Shown here: positions 22,330-34,733 of the stretch, in pieces
Layout of the letters: each line of letters starts with the position of its first letter
How positions within the stretch are numbered: the first letter of the stretch is position 1
Assembly (NCBI GenBank): GCA_951213105.1
Contig: OX578148.1
Span: forward strand, 141,413,518 to 141,477,517
Direction of reading: 5' to 3'
Length of the DNA stretch: 64,000 nucleotides
DNA from: Amaurobius ferox
Taxonomy: Eukaryota > Arthropoda > Arachnida > Araneae > Amaurobiidae
Program-made: the position numbers and the translations under genes
The notes under the pieces: model-generated
Told to the model about the DNA's origin: nothing
Seen by the model: only the letters and a program-made list of their open reading frames with translations
The model's database searches: none

Positions 22330-24110
22330 ATAAAAATATAAATAAAATAAATTTTTCGGGGGTTGTAAGGGGGGGGGGAGAGAATGAAGTCGGTCAGAAA
22401 ATAAAAATATTTCAACAAATGGAATTATTAAATCGAAAATCGGATTAAAAGTAGAAAACTTTTTTTAACAAGGGCAAGAGGTGATAAAGACTCAATTTTG
22501 TTTCCTTAGTTGCGGAAAAGGCAATGGGGACAAATAATCGAATATCGGAGAATCGAATGAAACAAATATCGGAGGTATATTATTTCAACCAAAGTACAAG
22601 AACAGTGGCTAGGATATTCCAATGATTGAAAATGATAAGCAAAGAGTACTAAAATATGTTGGTGGTGGGGGGGACGAAAATCAAAATACAATAAAATTAT
22701 TCAAATGAGATATCGTAAATTCGGGCGCAACAGTAAAATACTAAATTTTCCATTTTTAAAGTTACTATGCAGGGGGGGGGGGGGGGCAGTAAGAAACAGT
22801 AATTTTTCGTTTTATCGTAGTTGTTGAAGATCACGAACAAATAATTTAAAAGATACGTCATTTAGAAAATAAAATGTAAGAATGACATTTATGCTTCTAG
22901 TTGATTAACAAAAAGGGGGTCATTAAGGGAGGGTGGAAATTAAAAGAAAATAAAAATATTTGATGTTGTAAAGTATGTTATAGAAGTTTATACAAGTTCT
23001 GGATGAGATAGGGCAATACCAACTCACCCCCCTACATTCTCCAGTTTTTCTCAGTTTCGAAAAAAGTAATGCATGAAAACAATCTGAAAAATTTTCAGAG
23101 TTATATAGTTCTGATCCGAATACAGGATAAAATAAGAGTGGGGTATAAAATGCAAAGTTTGCAAAAATTAAAAACACCCTAAAATATTTGAGTATATATG
23201 TTACTGTCAATGTGATTAATCGGTTATTATTAATAATAACCGGCTATTATTAATACTAACCAAATAAACCGGTTAAAGTGAATAATTTATGAGAATTTAT
23301 CACACGAACCGGTTGTTATTAATAATTACCAATGACGTTTGGTCAATGTAATCATTTTTAACGCGTTTAGCTTAAGATTTCCATTTATTGTATTTGTAAT
23401 GTAATTTGTTTGCAATTTTTTGTCGCCTTAATGTGTTCATGTGTAATGTAATTTGTTTGTTGTAGTAAATAATGAATGTATCTAATAAATAACAGTAATC
23501 ATTATTATAAAACATGTTTTACATTGACCAAATTTCATTGCTAACTAAACTGTTAATGTATGTAATTTCATGCACTTCCTATCTTCATGACATAAAAATT
23601 ACGTTAGAGTTGGGGTTTCAATCAATTACGCTTAATTATTCACAATGACCAAAATTCATTGGTAATTATAAATATTTACCGGTATAATGTGGGTAATATG
23701 CAATATTTATCACATTTACCAAAAGATGTAGTTATTATTAATAATAACCGGTTATTATTAATACTAACCGGATTTTTTACTTTAACCGTAACATATATCG
23801 GGTGCATAGACCCATTAAGACAAAAATTGCAAATTTTAAAATTTTGTAGTCACTGGGGGTGGGGTAGAACGAAAAAAAAGACAAACTTATTTTTTCTTGG
23901 TTATGAAGAAGCAATATACGAAAAAAACCAAATAACTTTTTTTTGGAGATATATATCCTTCCAATCCAAATATGAAGAAAATAATGCAGACTATTTACAA
24001 TGATTAGAAAAAATCGGGCATACGTTATAAAACGTTGGGGGGGAGGTGCGAATATTAAAAACACTGAACATTCTTGATTGGGGTATAAATCTTGGACAAA
24101 AGGGGCCAAG
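22330..24110. repeat. Degenerate repeat tract with recurrent G runs
   Basis: G-runs of up to 15 nt (22369-22378, 22772-22786, 24037-24043, with shorter ones near 22670, 22915, 23135 and 23855) are each followed by A-rich sequence of the AAAATAAAAATATTT or AATTAAAAACAC kind. This suggests diverged copies of one unit. GGGGTATAAA occurs twice (about 23140 and 24080). A foldback element interrupts the tract at 23194-23798. Confidence 0.5.
23194..23798. mobile_element. Palindromic foldback/MITE-like element
   Basis: The outer ends ATATATGTTAC (23194-23204) and GTAACATATAT (23788-23798) are perfect inverted repeats. Just inside are a perfect 22-bp palindrome (23221-23242) and a related 18-bp palindrome (23731-23748), both made of GTTATTATTAATAATAAC. 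Further in, ATAATTACCAATGA and its complement recur near 23317 and 23660. It is non-coding and its superfamily is unknown. Confidence 0.6.
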
Positions 24111-24439
24111 AAAAAGTTTTGTAATCACTAAGAGGGGAAAGAGATGGGTAATATTCTTAGTTATGGGAATAATGAATGAACGAACACATATAATTAATTT
24201 TTATAGTAATGCATCAGCCTAACACAAAAACATTTCATGTTGATCATAAAAAGAACAAAGTGTATGTCTATATGGGAATAAAAATTTTATGAAGTTTAAA
24301 TATTCAAAAATTGAAAGTATTAAGACTGAGATAGATAAAAAGCTTCAGATGACCAGTAAAATCAGCGGTGGTTCCAGTCTGGTGGAACAAAATGGTTTTG
24401 CGTGAGTAACATTTTGTAAAATAAAACTCAACTTTTGTA
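24111..24439. other. A/T-rich spacer, nothing recognised
   Basis: No coding or repeat signal noticed. Confidence 0.35.
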
Positions 24440-25050
24440 AAAAAGATCTCGATCCAAATATAGGCGTTACCAACTTGAAAAACGGAACTTTTTCATACTT
24501 CTTCAACTTGACAAAGACGATGACTCGAAAACTATATGAGATATTTTAAAAAATAAATATAGATTTAGAAATTAGATTTTCATACATATTTTACATACAC
24601 TTACTCTATTTATATCTATCTTTTATAGTTTCGAAGATATTTCGAGAGAATTTATGAAATATGAAAAAAAAAAAAATTGTTCGGACAGATACTTTTTAAG
24701 TTAAAAGAAATAAAGCTCGATCCAATTGTATACACTGGACTTTCAAGCAGCTACAAATTCTTGTTTATTGTTCAAAGTTAGTTCGTTTAGTTTTGAGAGA
24801 TAGAAGCATTACAAACTTGAAAAACGGAAAATGTTCAATCTTCTTCAACCTGGCAAGGCGATGACTCGAAAATCATAAGAGCTTTTTTTTAATAATAAAT
24901 ATAGATTTTAACACTTAATTTTCTAGCACATATTTTTGTCATTTACTATTTACATCAATCTTTTATAGTTTACTATATATTTCGAGCTAAAGTTAGAAAA
25001 ACTAAAAAATTAAATAAACACTAGAAGAACTACTTTTTAAATTTCTTTTT
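24440..25050. repeat. Imperfect tandem duplication, 341-bp offset
   Basis: AACTTGAAAAACGGAA at about 24474 and 24815 starts two aligned blocks. These share CTTCTTCAAC, GGCGATGACTCGAAAA or its variant, ATAAATATAGATTT, CATATTTT and CTTTTATAGTTT in the same order and spacing. They are diverged copies of one segment. Confidence 0.7.
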
Positions 25051-25239
25051 CAAAAAAGTTCAACATATTAAAATATTGAAATTATTTTTATGCATTCATA
25101 ATGTGGATCCTATTTCTAACCGAACAAGATAATTCATTTCCATTTATCTATTAGGCGTGGGATATAAAGGTCCAAGGTGTTTGTTTTTCTGCCAGAGAAA
25201 CCCCAACCATAGATGTTATTCACATCAAAATAGCATTTT

Positions 25240-25807
25240 TAGCACATGACAACATAGTTTCCTAGAGTAAAAATCGATAATTTTAAAGTTCTTTTAAATT
25301 TATGTTGAGTGTTGCATCCATCCTAAAACCGCTTTATTTTTGCGTATTTTCTGTGCATCTATATTCCGCGCCAAAGCAATTACAATATTTTTGAGTTTAA
25401 ATAATCATCAAACTTTGATTATTTCTACAACGAAGCCTCATTTTAATGGATGCAAAATGTAAACAAATGACTGTAAGATGTGTTGTAAAAGAATGGCGTA
25501 ATTTCTTTCACCAAAATTATTTAACTCTGGAGTCTGAAATACTGAAATAAAAGTGTATGAATGAAATAGTCACTTCTTTTACATAGAGAGCCAGACGATT
25601 TACATTTCGATGACGTCATTTGAATAAAGCTCATTTTTTCCCGATGAAGTTTGAAGTTTTCAAGTAAAATAAATGATTGTAGTTCTATGAAAATAAAAAA
25701 AAATTCACCGCTGAATGGATCGCATTTTAGAGATGTTTAAATAACATTACATTTCAGTTGAAAGTGTTTCATAATCAAAGCTGTATGTATAATTGATCTT
25801 TCTTGTT
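25240..25807 (+). mobile_element. RF1 repeat, copy 6, 5'-truncated
   Basis: This is the 3' half of RF1 in forward orientation, including TGACGTCA at 25611-25618 and the GTATAATTGATCTTTCTTGTT end. The palindromic 5' end is missing. Confidence 0.7.
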
Positions 25808-25846
25808 TTATTTTTGATTTCATTGGAGTAAAAATATCTTTTTTTT

Positions 25847-25851
<5 letters not shown>

Positions 25852-25892
<41 letters not shown>
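25852..25892. repeat. (GT)n microsatellite
   Basis: About 20 GT dinucleotides following a poly-T tract, just beyond the RF1 3' end. Confidence 0.95.
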
Positions 25893-25895
<3 letters not shown>

Positions 25896-26957
25896 TTTTA
25901 AAAACAACATCAAGGAGAAACATCAAAAATGCATTAAGTAACTTTATATACCGTCCAAATGAAACGACAATTGAATGCTGCAATTGAATTAATTTAGGAA
26001 AATGAATTGATTTAGGAAAATGAATTGATTTAGAAAATGTGTGAAAGAAATGTGAGGATTGGTTATTAAATTAATTGGAATGCTACTGGTGGAACTAAAG
26101 GGAAAGTTTTATAATATTGCATTGTGCATAAGGATTAAGTATTTTGAATCCTTAATAAATAGCATGGATTCCCATGCTTACTTTCTAATTACGTATCTTA
26201 ATGCAGTAAATGGAACATATAGTTATTTTAATAAAATAAAATTTTCGTCCCTGGACTTAAGAGACTTAAATAATACAAAATAGAAATACGGGCTACTTTG
26301 AAATTGAAGTTAGTTCCCCCCCCCCCCTCTTCTACACCCAAATGGTAAAATTGTGCTATTGATTATTTAAAACGTTCATAAATAATAAATTATGTAATGC
26401 AAACCTTAGGCAAGAGTGTTGACGGAAGTTTAGGTGTATTTTAATAATGTAAAATATTTGCTAGACTTTTCATTTTTTACACACTAAGCTGTTATTTATT
26501 CAATGACTTAAAAAACAATTTAGTTAAACGGTTTTCTATTATAAATTTAAAATCTTACCCCTCAAAAGTAGTTTAAGATGCTCTGACTTAAATGAATCTA
26601 ATTTTTAAATGAAATTCGTTGTCTAAGTCCAAGCTGATTTAACTATGAAATACCTTTATCCCAAGAAAATGACTTGAATCTATTTCTCTTGAAAAATGAA
26701 TATCTTTTACAATATTTTATATGTTTAAACTAATTTTAACGTACAAGATCAAAAAGCGTGAACTTTTGCAAGGGTTTCGTTTGGTCTTATCTCCCATCTT
26801 CCTTTGAACCACTTCTAAATACAGCGTCAGTAGTGAAAGAGAATATAGGTATGGGATGACCTCAACTTTTACTTAGGATAACGCACCTATAGCACAGGTG
26901 AGTGTTCAGCAATGTTCATATAAATGTGGATCAGCGAAACATTCGATAAATACTTTC
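25893..26957. other. A/T-rich spacer, nothing recognised
   Basis: It contains a 12-C run at 26316-26327. The small ORF at 26059-26283 has no recognisable domain. Confidence 0.4.
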
Positions 26958-27077
26958 AAAATACTTTCATATCGACCTTTATAATTAACCTGCACTGTAA
27001 AATCTCGAAAATACTTTCATATCGACCTCGAAAATACTTTCATATCGACCTTTATAATTAACCTGCACTGTAAAATC
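26958..27077. repeat. Short tandem duplication
   Basis: ATACTTTCATATCGACC occurs three times, and the block CTTTATAATTAACCTGCACT with GTAAAATC occurs twice. This is a recent local duplication with a partial third unit. Confidence 0.85.
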
Positions 27078-27121
27078 ATGCTTGACCTTGTATACATATG
27101 TAGGTCTGTCTGGAGATGTAT

Positions 27122-27981
27122 ACAGTGATGAGTAAGCTTATGCGGTGTATCGATATAACACGTTTTGTGATGAATCGATAATTAATCGATATTTTATCAT
27201 AAGCGCACCTCGTTGTATCGACTTAAAAAAAAAAAAAAAAAAAAAAAAATCTGATCCAGACAATTAAACTCTGAATCTAACGTTTTACAATTTTTAAGTT
27301 GGAAATCCTAAAAATTTAGAAACGGATTTATAATCTTTATTTTACCAAATAAAATAAAATTTTTAAGAAATAATTAAAACAATTTGAGAACGCGTTGATT
27401 ATTAGATTAATGGAACTTATTTGAATACAAAGGAATGCCGTTAATAGGAATTATACCTGATTAGGCATGAAATGGAAGAAAAATAATGCAAATGAAATTC
27501 CTACTATTACAGAAATGTAAAAATCTATATAAAGTGTTTATTAATATTTAATATAGATCTCTCTTTCAGACCTATTTATAAAACTATCCAAAGTAGAAAA
27601 TGTCTGTATTTTATCAAGCTGATTTGAATGTATGTTTCGAGATTCAGTATTTTCAAAACTTTTACCATTTTCAACGTTTCTAGAACAGGTTCCAAGTTTT
27701 TCAAGAATACATTTTAGCAAAGAAAATAATTAACAAATTGCCTGTGTCATTACAACAACAAAATCATAACTCACAATTTCTCTAAAATGAAAAATAAATA
27801 AATAAATAAATAAAAAGATATAGGATCCAGAATTGAGGAAAATTGTTGTTATGATATATATCAAATTCTATTTTATCGATATCTAAGTATTGTATACAAG
27901 CTTATCGATATGAAATGCAAATATATTATAAGGCCATGTATCGATACACTAATGCAGCACCATCGATACGCCCATCACTAT
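27122..27981. mobile_element. hAT-like non-autonomous element
   Basis: The ends ACAGTGATGAG (27122) and, on the other strand, ATAGTGATGGG (from 27981) are inverted. Subterminal TATCGATA motifs are repeated at both ends, a known hAT feature. The 8-bp flanks AGATGTAT (27114-27121) and AGATGTGT (27982-27989) differ at one base. A 25-A run is at 27225-27249 and (AAAT)n at about 27790. There is no transposase ORF in the 860 bp. Confidence 0.65.
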
Positions 27982-27989
27982 AGATGTGT

Positions 27990-29129
27990 ATGTTTCGTTA
28001 GAAAGAAGGACGAGCAGATACCTGCGTGTCTTTTTGGTTGAAATTAAATGCAGTTCATTTGGGCGTTTAAGGTTAAAGCACTTTTGAATCCGCAGCATAT
28101 ATATCCTGGCTCATTTTCAATCATCCTAATGATGTCGGTATCATGATTTTGGGGCGTTCTGGGTCTATCGTAGAAATCAATCAAACAATCTGCTACGAGT
28201 CCCTAAAGGGCACCAGATTTGATACATGGACCCGGGTCCCCAACGATCTAAATGACAAGAGAAGAGGGGCCCGCACAAAAACTGTCCCCAGCTGTCGGAG
28301 GGGCAGCCTTGACAAGATGACTCCCCAGAGCCTAGGTTGTGATGTCTGCATCAGTGGCGCAGGGGTAACTCCCGTGTTTGTTTCGAAATGGAACGCTTCG
28401 GAGGAGGATGAAAACCCTCGGGAACTCCCGAAAAGTGGTTTGACATTCATGAGAGAGGATCCCGGTCATCTGGATAGGCCCGTGGTGGCACCGAATCGGC
28501 CGCAGATTGCTACGGATTAGGATGTGTGGAGAACTGGGATTGAGGGTGGGACACGATTCCCGGCCACTGTTTGTTTGGAGAATGACTGAAGATTCAATCG
28601 GATGCCATGTCAATGAATAGATTATTGCAACCTGGTATATTATTTATTCGGTTTAATGCATACCCATTCCAGACATAGATATGTACAGTTACCGATGGCT
28701 CATAAAAAGGTAACATAGAAGCTTATGAAACATCACAGAATGTTATTGAGAATAAATGAACGGAGTAGACTGAAATGAGTCGACCCAAAGGAATCACCCA
28801 TTTATAATCGCGTGCATAATTAAATTTCACACTCAATATCCTGAACAATGTGATGTACTAGCAATAAAGGAATTGTTTGAAGTATTTCATATGAAATATA
28901 TTAAATTTTGTAACGTGCTTTTGATAAATTAATCTGTAAAAACGGGTAATATTCCTGTGCCAATTCCAAACGTAGCGTAACTTATTTGCCAATAAGAAAT
29001 GACAAAAGAAATAATTGTACCTTTTACAGAAATGGAAAATGTGGAACTTTCCCTGCATTGATCAGTATCAAAATAAATATTTTTTCAATATTCACAAAAT
29101 GCAAAAATCGTACCCACTCTCTCATTTCG
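27990..29129. other. Spacer with a GC-rich patch
   Basis: 28143-28620 is clearly GC-richer, with a 125-codon + strand ORF and overlapping minus-strand ORFs. None has a recognisable domain and I cannot choose a strand. It may be a decayed element. The rest is A/T-rich and featureless. Confidence 0.4.
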
Positions 29130-30545
29130 TTCCAGACATACACTCTTTTGAAAAAAAAAGCAACATAAAAAAATAAAACGAAGCACCATGAAGAAAGTGA
29201 CTGTTTTTATTGAAATTAAATATGCGTACAGCTCATACACAGGTAATGAAATGATTACAAATTCATGGCAGCAGGACCCATCAATGGTTAGCAATTGCGC
29301 ATTGAATTTTCAAATCAGCAATTGGTGAAATCCTGCTCGGCGGCAATGCATGCTTGTATACATCTAGATAAAGAGTGATAAAGTTTCCTAATGTCATCCT
29401 GCAATACATTCCTTAATTGTTGCTCCTGATCTGCTACATTTCGGGGTGCCCGAATCTGGTGGCCTAGCATGTCCCATACATGCTCGATTGGCGAAAGGTC
29501 TGGTGACCTTGCTGGCCAAGGAACAGTATCAACAGCACGGAGACAGTCCACAGATATACGAGCCGTATGTGGCGCGGCATTATCTTGTTGGAAAATGGTC
29601 CCAGAATGACATGCCATGGAAGGCCAACACAAATGGCCGCAGGATTTCATCAACATATGGTTCAGCTGTTAAAGTTGTACGCAGGATGACTAAGGCGATC
29701 TGCTGCTGTAAGAGATAGCACCCCTACACCAGGGGTAATGGCTGTGTGCCAGTGGAAGACCCAGGCCACCCGACTCACCCTAGGGTATGAGCAGCAGGAT
29801 GAGTGACAGGAGCTGTGTGCCTGTGTAAAACAAAGGCTGATTAGGACAGCTGGCCCTGGCGTCTCCACACACGTACCCGATGGTCATCTGCTAAAAGACT
29901 GAAGCGTGATTCATCGCTGAACACTATGCCATGCCAGTCTACTGGCAGTCACGATGCTCGGCTACGACATCACTCCAAACGACTCTGTTGATATTGTGGG
30001 GTTATGTGAAGACGTCTTAAATCTCACCTCAAACAAGCGACTTGAGATAGTGGAAGGTACCACGGGGGGTATGGAAGAGGCTGTAGCACGTTGGATGGCG
30101 GACAATGATGCCGTTGGGCCAGTTCGAGCCTGTTGCACAATCATCCAATCTAACCTCGCATTGGTGCACCTTGGCCTTCCATCAGGGCCTTCATTCTGCC
30201 GATGAGTTTCTTGCAGCAATCATTGCTGCCAGCACCTTTGCACAGCAGAGTCCATTCGGTGCAGGTGGCGTCCTATTGCTCGGTATGACCAGCCAGCTTC
30301 AAGCATCCCGACTATACGACCACATTCATACTCGTCTAATTGCTTATAAAGTCTTCGGCAACGTTGTAACGGCATTATTGGTTGCGCCTCCACGGAACTG
30401 CAACGCCGATAACGAGCAAAGATGAACCGTCCACATTTTTAATCTGTTTTATAGGATGCTAATTACTCAGTAGAAACGAGCGCTATGACCGAAGTTAACA
30501 CTCTTTGGCTTTGAAATTTAATCATTTGCATACTTGGTGTTGTGA
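29130..30545 (-). pseudogene. Decayed Tc1-like transposase, minus strand
   Basis: The C-terminal part is open at 29315-29656 (minus). It contains FQQDNAAPHTARIS, PWPARSPDLSPIEHVW and a C-terminal helix region. Between the second Asp and the Glu I count 32 residues, two fewer than classical Tc1. The DNA-binding half lies at 29962-30219 (minus), including ASLSAIQRATASSIP, in a different frame. The central part with the first Asp is scrambled by frameshifts (29660-29960). An octamer in reverse, ATTTGCAT, lies near 30524, and TTGGTGTTGTGATGCG just outside resembles a Tc1 terminal repeat. The left terminus is near 29133 but no perfect TIR pair remains. It is inactive. Confidence 0.8.
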
Positions 30546-32084
30546 TGCGACTGCTCAAGGAAATTAATTTAATGTCAATCGTTAATTAAGCAGTTATACC
30601 TCAACACCTGATTAAGGGTCGGCCACTCACATACAATTAATAAGTGAAAATTACTAAATTGAAAATATTAATAACTTAATGGAAGGGGACCGTACAGTGG
30701 GAATAAAAAATTTTGAATATCAAAATATTCAATGCATTGTGCATTAATAAATTATATGACAATCTTTGCATGTGAGTCCTTAAAATCACTGAAATATAAT
30801 TGCATGCATCAATTTTCTTTTATTTTAATTAACATACCTGCAACTTCCTCCTGAAAATCAAAATCAAATTGAAACGATTTAGTTATTGTATTTTGCAATT
30901 TCTTCTTTTCATCATAAAGGAGAGAATAGATTATGATGCTGGAAAATCTGAATTGTTCAATCAACAAGGAATTATTGTTCTTTGAGGAAAATTGTAATCG
31001 AAGAAAAAATATTTAAAATACCATAAGTTATAGAATGTGTTCTTAATATCAGAGATGAATATATATACTATCTGCCAGCTGAATAAAAAAAAAATCTTTA
31101 TTTGCAATTCACAAAAAATGTTTATTTTCACAATTTTTCATTAATTTTAATATTTGTCAATGAAGAAATTTCATAGGTATAACTCAATATTAATCTATAA
31201 ATTTCTGCAATCAAAAAAATGTCTTGCACAACACATATTATTCACAATTGATTAAGTTCTCAAACAGAATGCTCAGTTTTTCTAATCTAGCAGTACACAA
31301 AATAACATTCTCTTATCAAAATGAATATTTATACAAGGAAACATCACTTCATTTTTTTTTTTTTCTTTTTTTAGATGTCAGGAACAATTGATATATATAT
31401 TTTTTATACAATCAGTTGAATTACCTGATTGTCATTCACCTCAATTCTTGAGTCAAAATATTTTTTTGTTTTTATAGTAAGCATTTCATAACAAAAACCA
31501 ATTTGAATATTTCAAACAACTCACTCATCCTATTGCTTATAAAAATTAGAATTAACTTAATACACCTAGAAAATGGCAAAATAAAAGCTTCGGGACACTC
31601 CCGAAGGAGCTCCCCACACCCACACCTTATATCTGTCCTAAAAATTTTCAAGAGTGAACCCGCCTTCTTTCCTTTACATAAAGGGAACTTCCCGCTCAAC
31701 TTGGCACGCTGTGATTGGCTGGAAACATACGCTCAGTTGCCAGTCTGCAAAAAGCAAGCTGTCGCTCAGAACCAAGGAGGTTTAAGAGTAGGCATCAACA
31801 ATTATTGCAGTTTACTGAATTTACATGACTTAGCATGAAACCCATATTAGCATGAAAGCAATTATGAATGATATTGAATTATTATAGATTTTTAATGAAT
31901 AACTAGAATAAAATAATTTTGAATAATATAACTTGGAATAGAATAAATTTAGAATAATAAAATTTAAATAATTAAAATTAAAATAATAAAAAAATTTAAT
32001 GATTTATAAAAATGTTAATTTTTAAATAATAAAATAAAAGTGTGATGTGTTACAACACTTGCTATAAAAAAATTTGCATGGGAA
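30546..32084. other. A/T-rich spacer, nothing recognised
   Basis: Locally GC-richer at 31585-31790 with a CCAAT-type GATTGGCTGG near 31713. The 111-codon ORF at 31503-31838 has no domain signature and I do not call it. Confidence 0.4.
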
Positions 32085-32284
32085 ATTTCGAGATGATCAG
32101 ATTATTTTTTAGGGGTGCTTCGTTATTTTTTTCGAAAATTTAGGGGGTTCTGAACATTCGATTGTGTTTAAGAACAATAAGATTCCCGTATTTACGGATT
32201 GTGATTTTTGTACCAAATTTCATTCGAATCGCTCCATTCATTCGTGAGATATCATCTCCACAGACTCACAGACACACACACATG

Positions 32285-32334
<50 letters not shown>

Positions 32335-32475
32335 GACATCACCTCAAAAATGTTCGATTGGTGATCAGGGATGGTTGAAACGTGCTTTCCCGTCGAAAAC
32401 TCGAATTCGAATGTTCGACCCCGTCACAATACTTTCCCTATCATTGCATATAACATGTATATAACGAAAGTAATA
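32085..32475 (+). mobile_element. RF2 repeat, copy 2, 5'-truncated, with (CA)n
   Basis: It matches the 3' half of RF2, from AAAATTTAGGGGGTTCTGAA through TTTGTACCAAATTTCATTCG and the CA microsatellite (32289-32330), to CCGTCACAATACTTTCC at the end. The terminal stem is degenerate. Confidence 0.75.
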
Positions 32476-32810
32476 TTTGAGCTGCGAGTTTGCGTCTTGG
32501 ATAGACTAACAATAGCAAATCCACAAATTTTTGCAGACACGCATCTACACGGGTGAATTTTTGCAGGACGGAGCCCCTTGTTTTAAATTTCGATGTAGTT
32601 TTTGAGATATTTTACATTATATATTTATTCATGCACTTCTGAAGTGAACTTTTTTCCCCCATATCATCACGTCTAGCAGTGTCTCTGTCTCGTACCGTAA
32701 AAACTATAGCATACAAAAATATGAAATTTGGTAGATTTATAGAGAAATAATAGGGTAAATACGATGAAATAAAACGTTTATTGATTCAAATTTTAGTTTA
32801 GCATGAAATA
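32476..32810 (+). repeat. RF6 dispersed repeat, copy 2
   Basis: It shares GAGCTGCGAGTTTGCGTC and CTCTGTCTCGTACCGTAAAA with 17096-17342, in swapped order. It directly follows an RF2 end. The swapped order suggests that the unit was once tandem. Confidence 0.5.
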
Positions 32811-33040
32811 GCTTGCGAAGCGAGCTCAGGATCAAAGAATTCAGTTTTTGGATTCCCTGGGCTAAAAAAAATCTCTGTTTTTACGTCCTGCGGAAAATAG
32901 ACAGGGATAGAAAGGAGATTTTTGAAAGTAGAATTTTTAGAAAAGATAGATATGAAGCGAGCGCAGCGAGTAGGAGGCCAAGCCTCCCGAAGGGGATTGC
33001 GCGAGCGGAGCGAGTAGGGGCAGAGCCCCCTAGTCTAACA
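32811..33040 (+). repeat. GC-rich GCGAGCG-AGCGAG hairpin repeat
   Basis: The sequence carries two related blocks, GAAGCGAGCGCAGCGAGTAG and GCGCGAGCGGAGCGAGTAGG. Each is followed by a stem-loop: GGAGGCCAAGCCTCC and GGGGCAGAGCCCCC. Near 32811 there is a third, weaker GCGAAGCGAGC. The composition contrasts sharply with the A/T-rich surroundings. The function and origin are unknown. Confidence 0.65.
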
Positions 33041-34733
33041 AAAAAAAAACATTGATACCATAGAATTTAATATGATCTTAATTTTATACTAAAAAGATGA
33101 GATAAGTAATAAAATATGGGAATTAAATGATCAGTTTCATGTAGACTGCAGGAACACGTGACATGATACAAACAATCTAAGCACGTGCGTCAAAAGAAAT
33201 GGAAAATGCTAGAGATCCAAAATATTAAAATGACAAAATTTTAATGAAGAAAAGATGTACATTTCAATAGATGGAATTGAATAGAACTTCTATAGATGCT
33301 ACTTTTCAAGGATCTTTACATCCATCGAAGTACTTAATGTGTTTCGTATTATGAAGCAACACACATGGTTGAAATATTATGAAAAGATCCGACACATTAT
33401 AAAAATAAAAACAATAAGAGAAAAATAAAAAAGAGGCACTCACATAAAACAATGTGTAGATAGTCACATAAAGCAAAATATAACACATTTTAGCATGTTA
33501 ATTAATAATGATGCAATTAGAAATACTTCATACATAACGCTGAATAGTGCAGTGAAATTCCACAAAGAAAATACGCGATAGAATGGTTGAGAAAGCGCCA
33601 TCTGACGAGTATCATTGGAAATACATTTGAAGAAGATTGGTATTTATGAGATTATTGATATATAAATAAATTATAACACCGGGAATTAAAGAAATGAATA
33701 AAGAGATAAATATATTATTTAATAAATAATTAATTATATTGTAAAATAATGTGTATCTGAATCTTATCACAATGATTAATCCAAAACTGCAAGAATATTT
33801 AATAAAATATATTAAAGTCTATTTTCACAATAGGTCATTATATTAATCATAAAATGAGTTTGAAATTTCTAACGTGATAATTAACAAATTTATAAAGTGC
33901 ATTTAAAATTGAATTAAATCTCGAGTCGCATAGGACACAGAATGGTGCGATAGCTAAACATAGGGTTTTTTTTTACTTTTTAGTGCATTTAAATAAGGCA
34001 GTGTAACTTAAACATATTTTTATATCATGTTATTTTCCTCTTAAGTTAAAAAGAAAACAATATTTGCATTGATATTTCACATTCAACATAATTCGCCCAT
34101 CGTGTTACGTTTTGCACTGATTTTAAAACAAAAGGAGGAGTGCATTTGCAACAGTGTAACAGAACAAACAATCTGGAACAACATTCTGCTATATCTCATT
34201 TTAAACGGGCTTCTCAACTTGACCCTACTCAATAAGTTCAATCCGAATTCGCTCATTGCAATCCAAGTGAGCGACCCAACACATCAGCGGAGTAGAACAT
34301 AACAAAGGGCAACAAACAAGTTCAGCACGACATGCGTCATTTCAGACCGCATCCTAGTAGTCGGTCCATCCTGACCCCTTTCCTTCTTCCTTCGAAAAGG
34401 GGTGGACAGCTTTCTCTAGAGTGACCGGATGCGGAAGAGAAGGCGGAAGCATCGAATGGCAGGGCTCAGCTCCGAACAAAAGCGCCACTGAATTCCACAG
34501 ATAGAGATGATCTTGCGTTGCCGGTGAGGTCATCTCTAGAGGATCACAGCATGATATCTGTCCTATGGAGCATTTCGGGAGGATTTGCCAATGACTTAAC
34601 GAAAACAGATCGAGAAGCAGACACTGTAAATAAAGTATTCATTCGAACACTAACCATTCTCTAACTTTTTGAACAATCTTTAAAATTAGAAGCCAAAAGT
34701 AAGATTTGTTTTATCGATGCAAGATCCATTTGA
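33041..34733. other. A/T-rich spacer, nothing recognised
   Basis: 34310-34620 is GC-richer but has no ORF with a domain signature. ORFs at 33306-33488 and 34069-34302 are low-complexity or featureless. Confidence 0.4.

Noticed and set aside
26958..27077. CRISPR-like array
   Set aside because: The repeats are a local tandem duplication in a eukaryotic context, with no regular spacers and no cas genes.
31503..31838. 111-codon ORF as a gene
   Set aside because: No domain, A/T-rich first half typical of non-coding DNA, and no supporting promoter beyond a single CCAAT-like motif.
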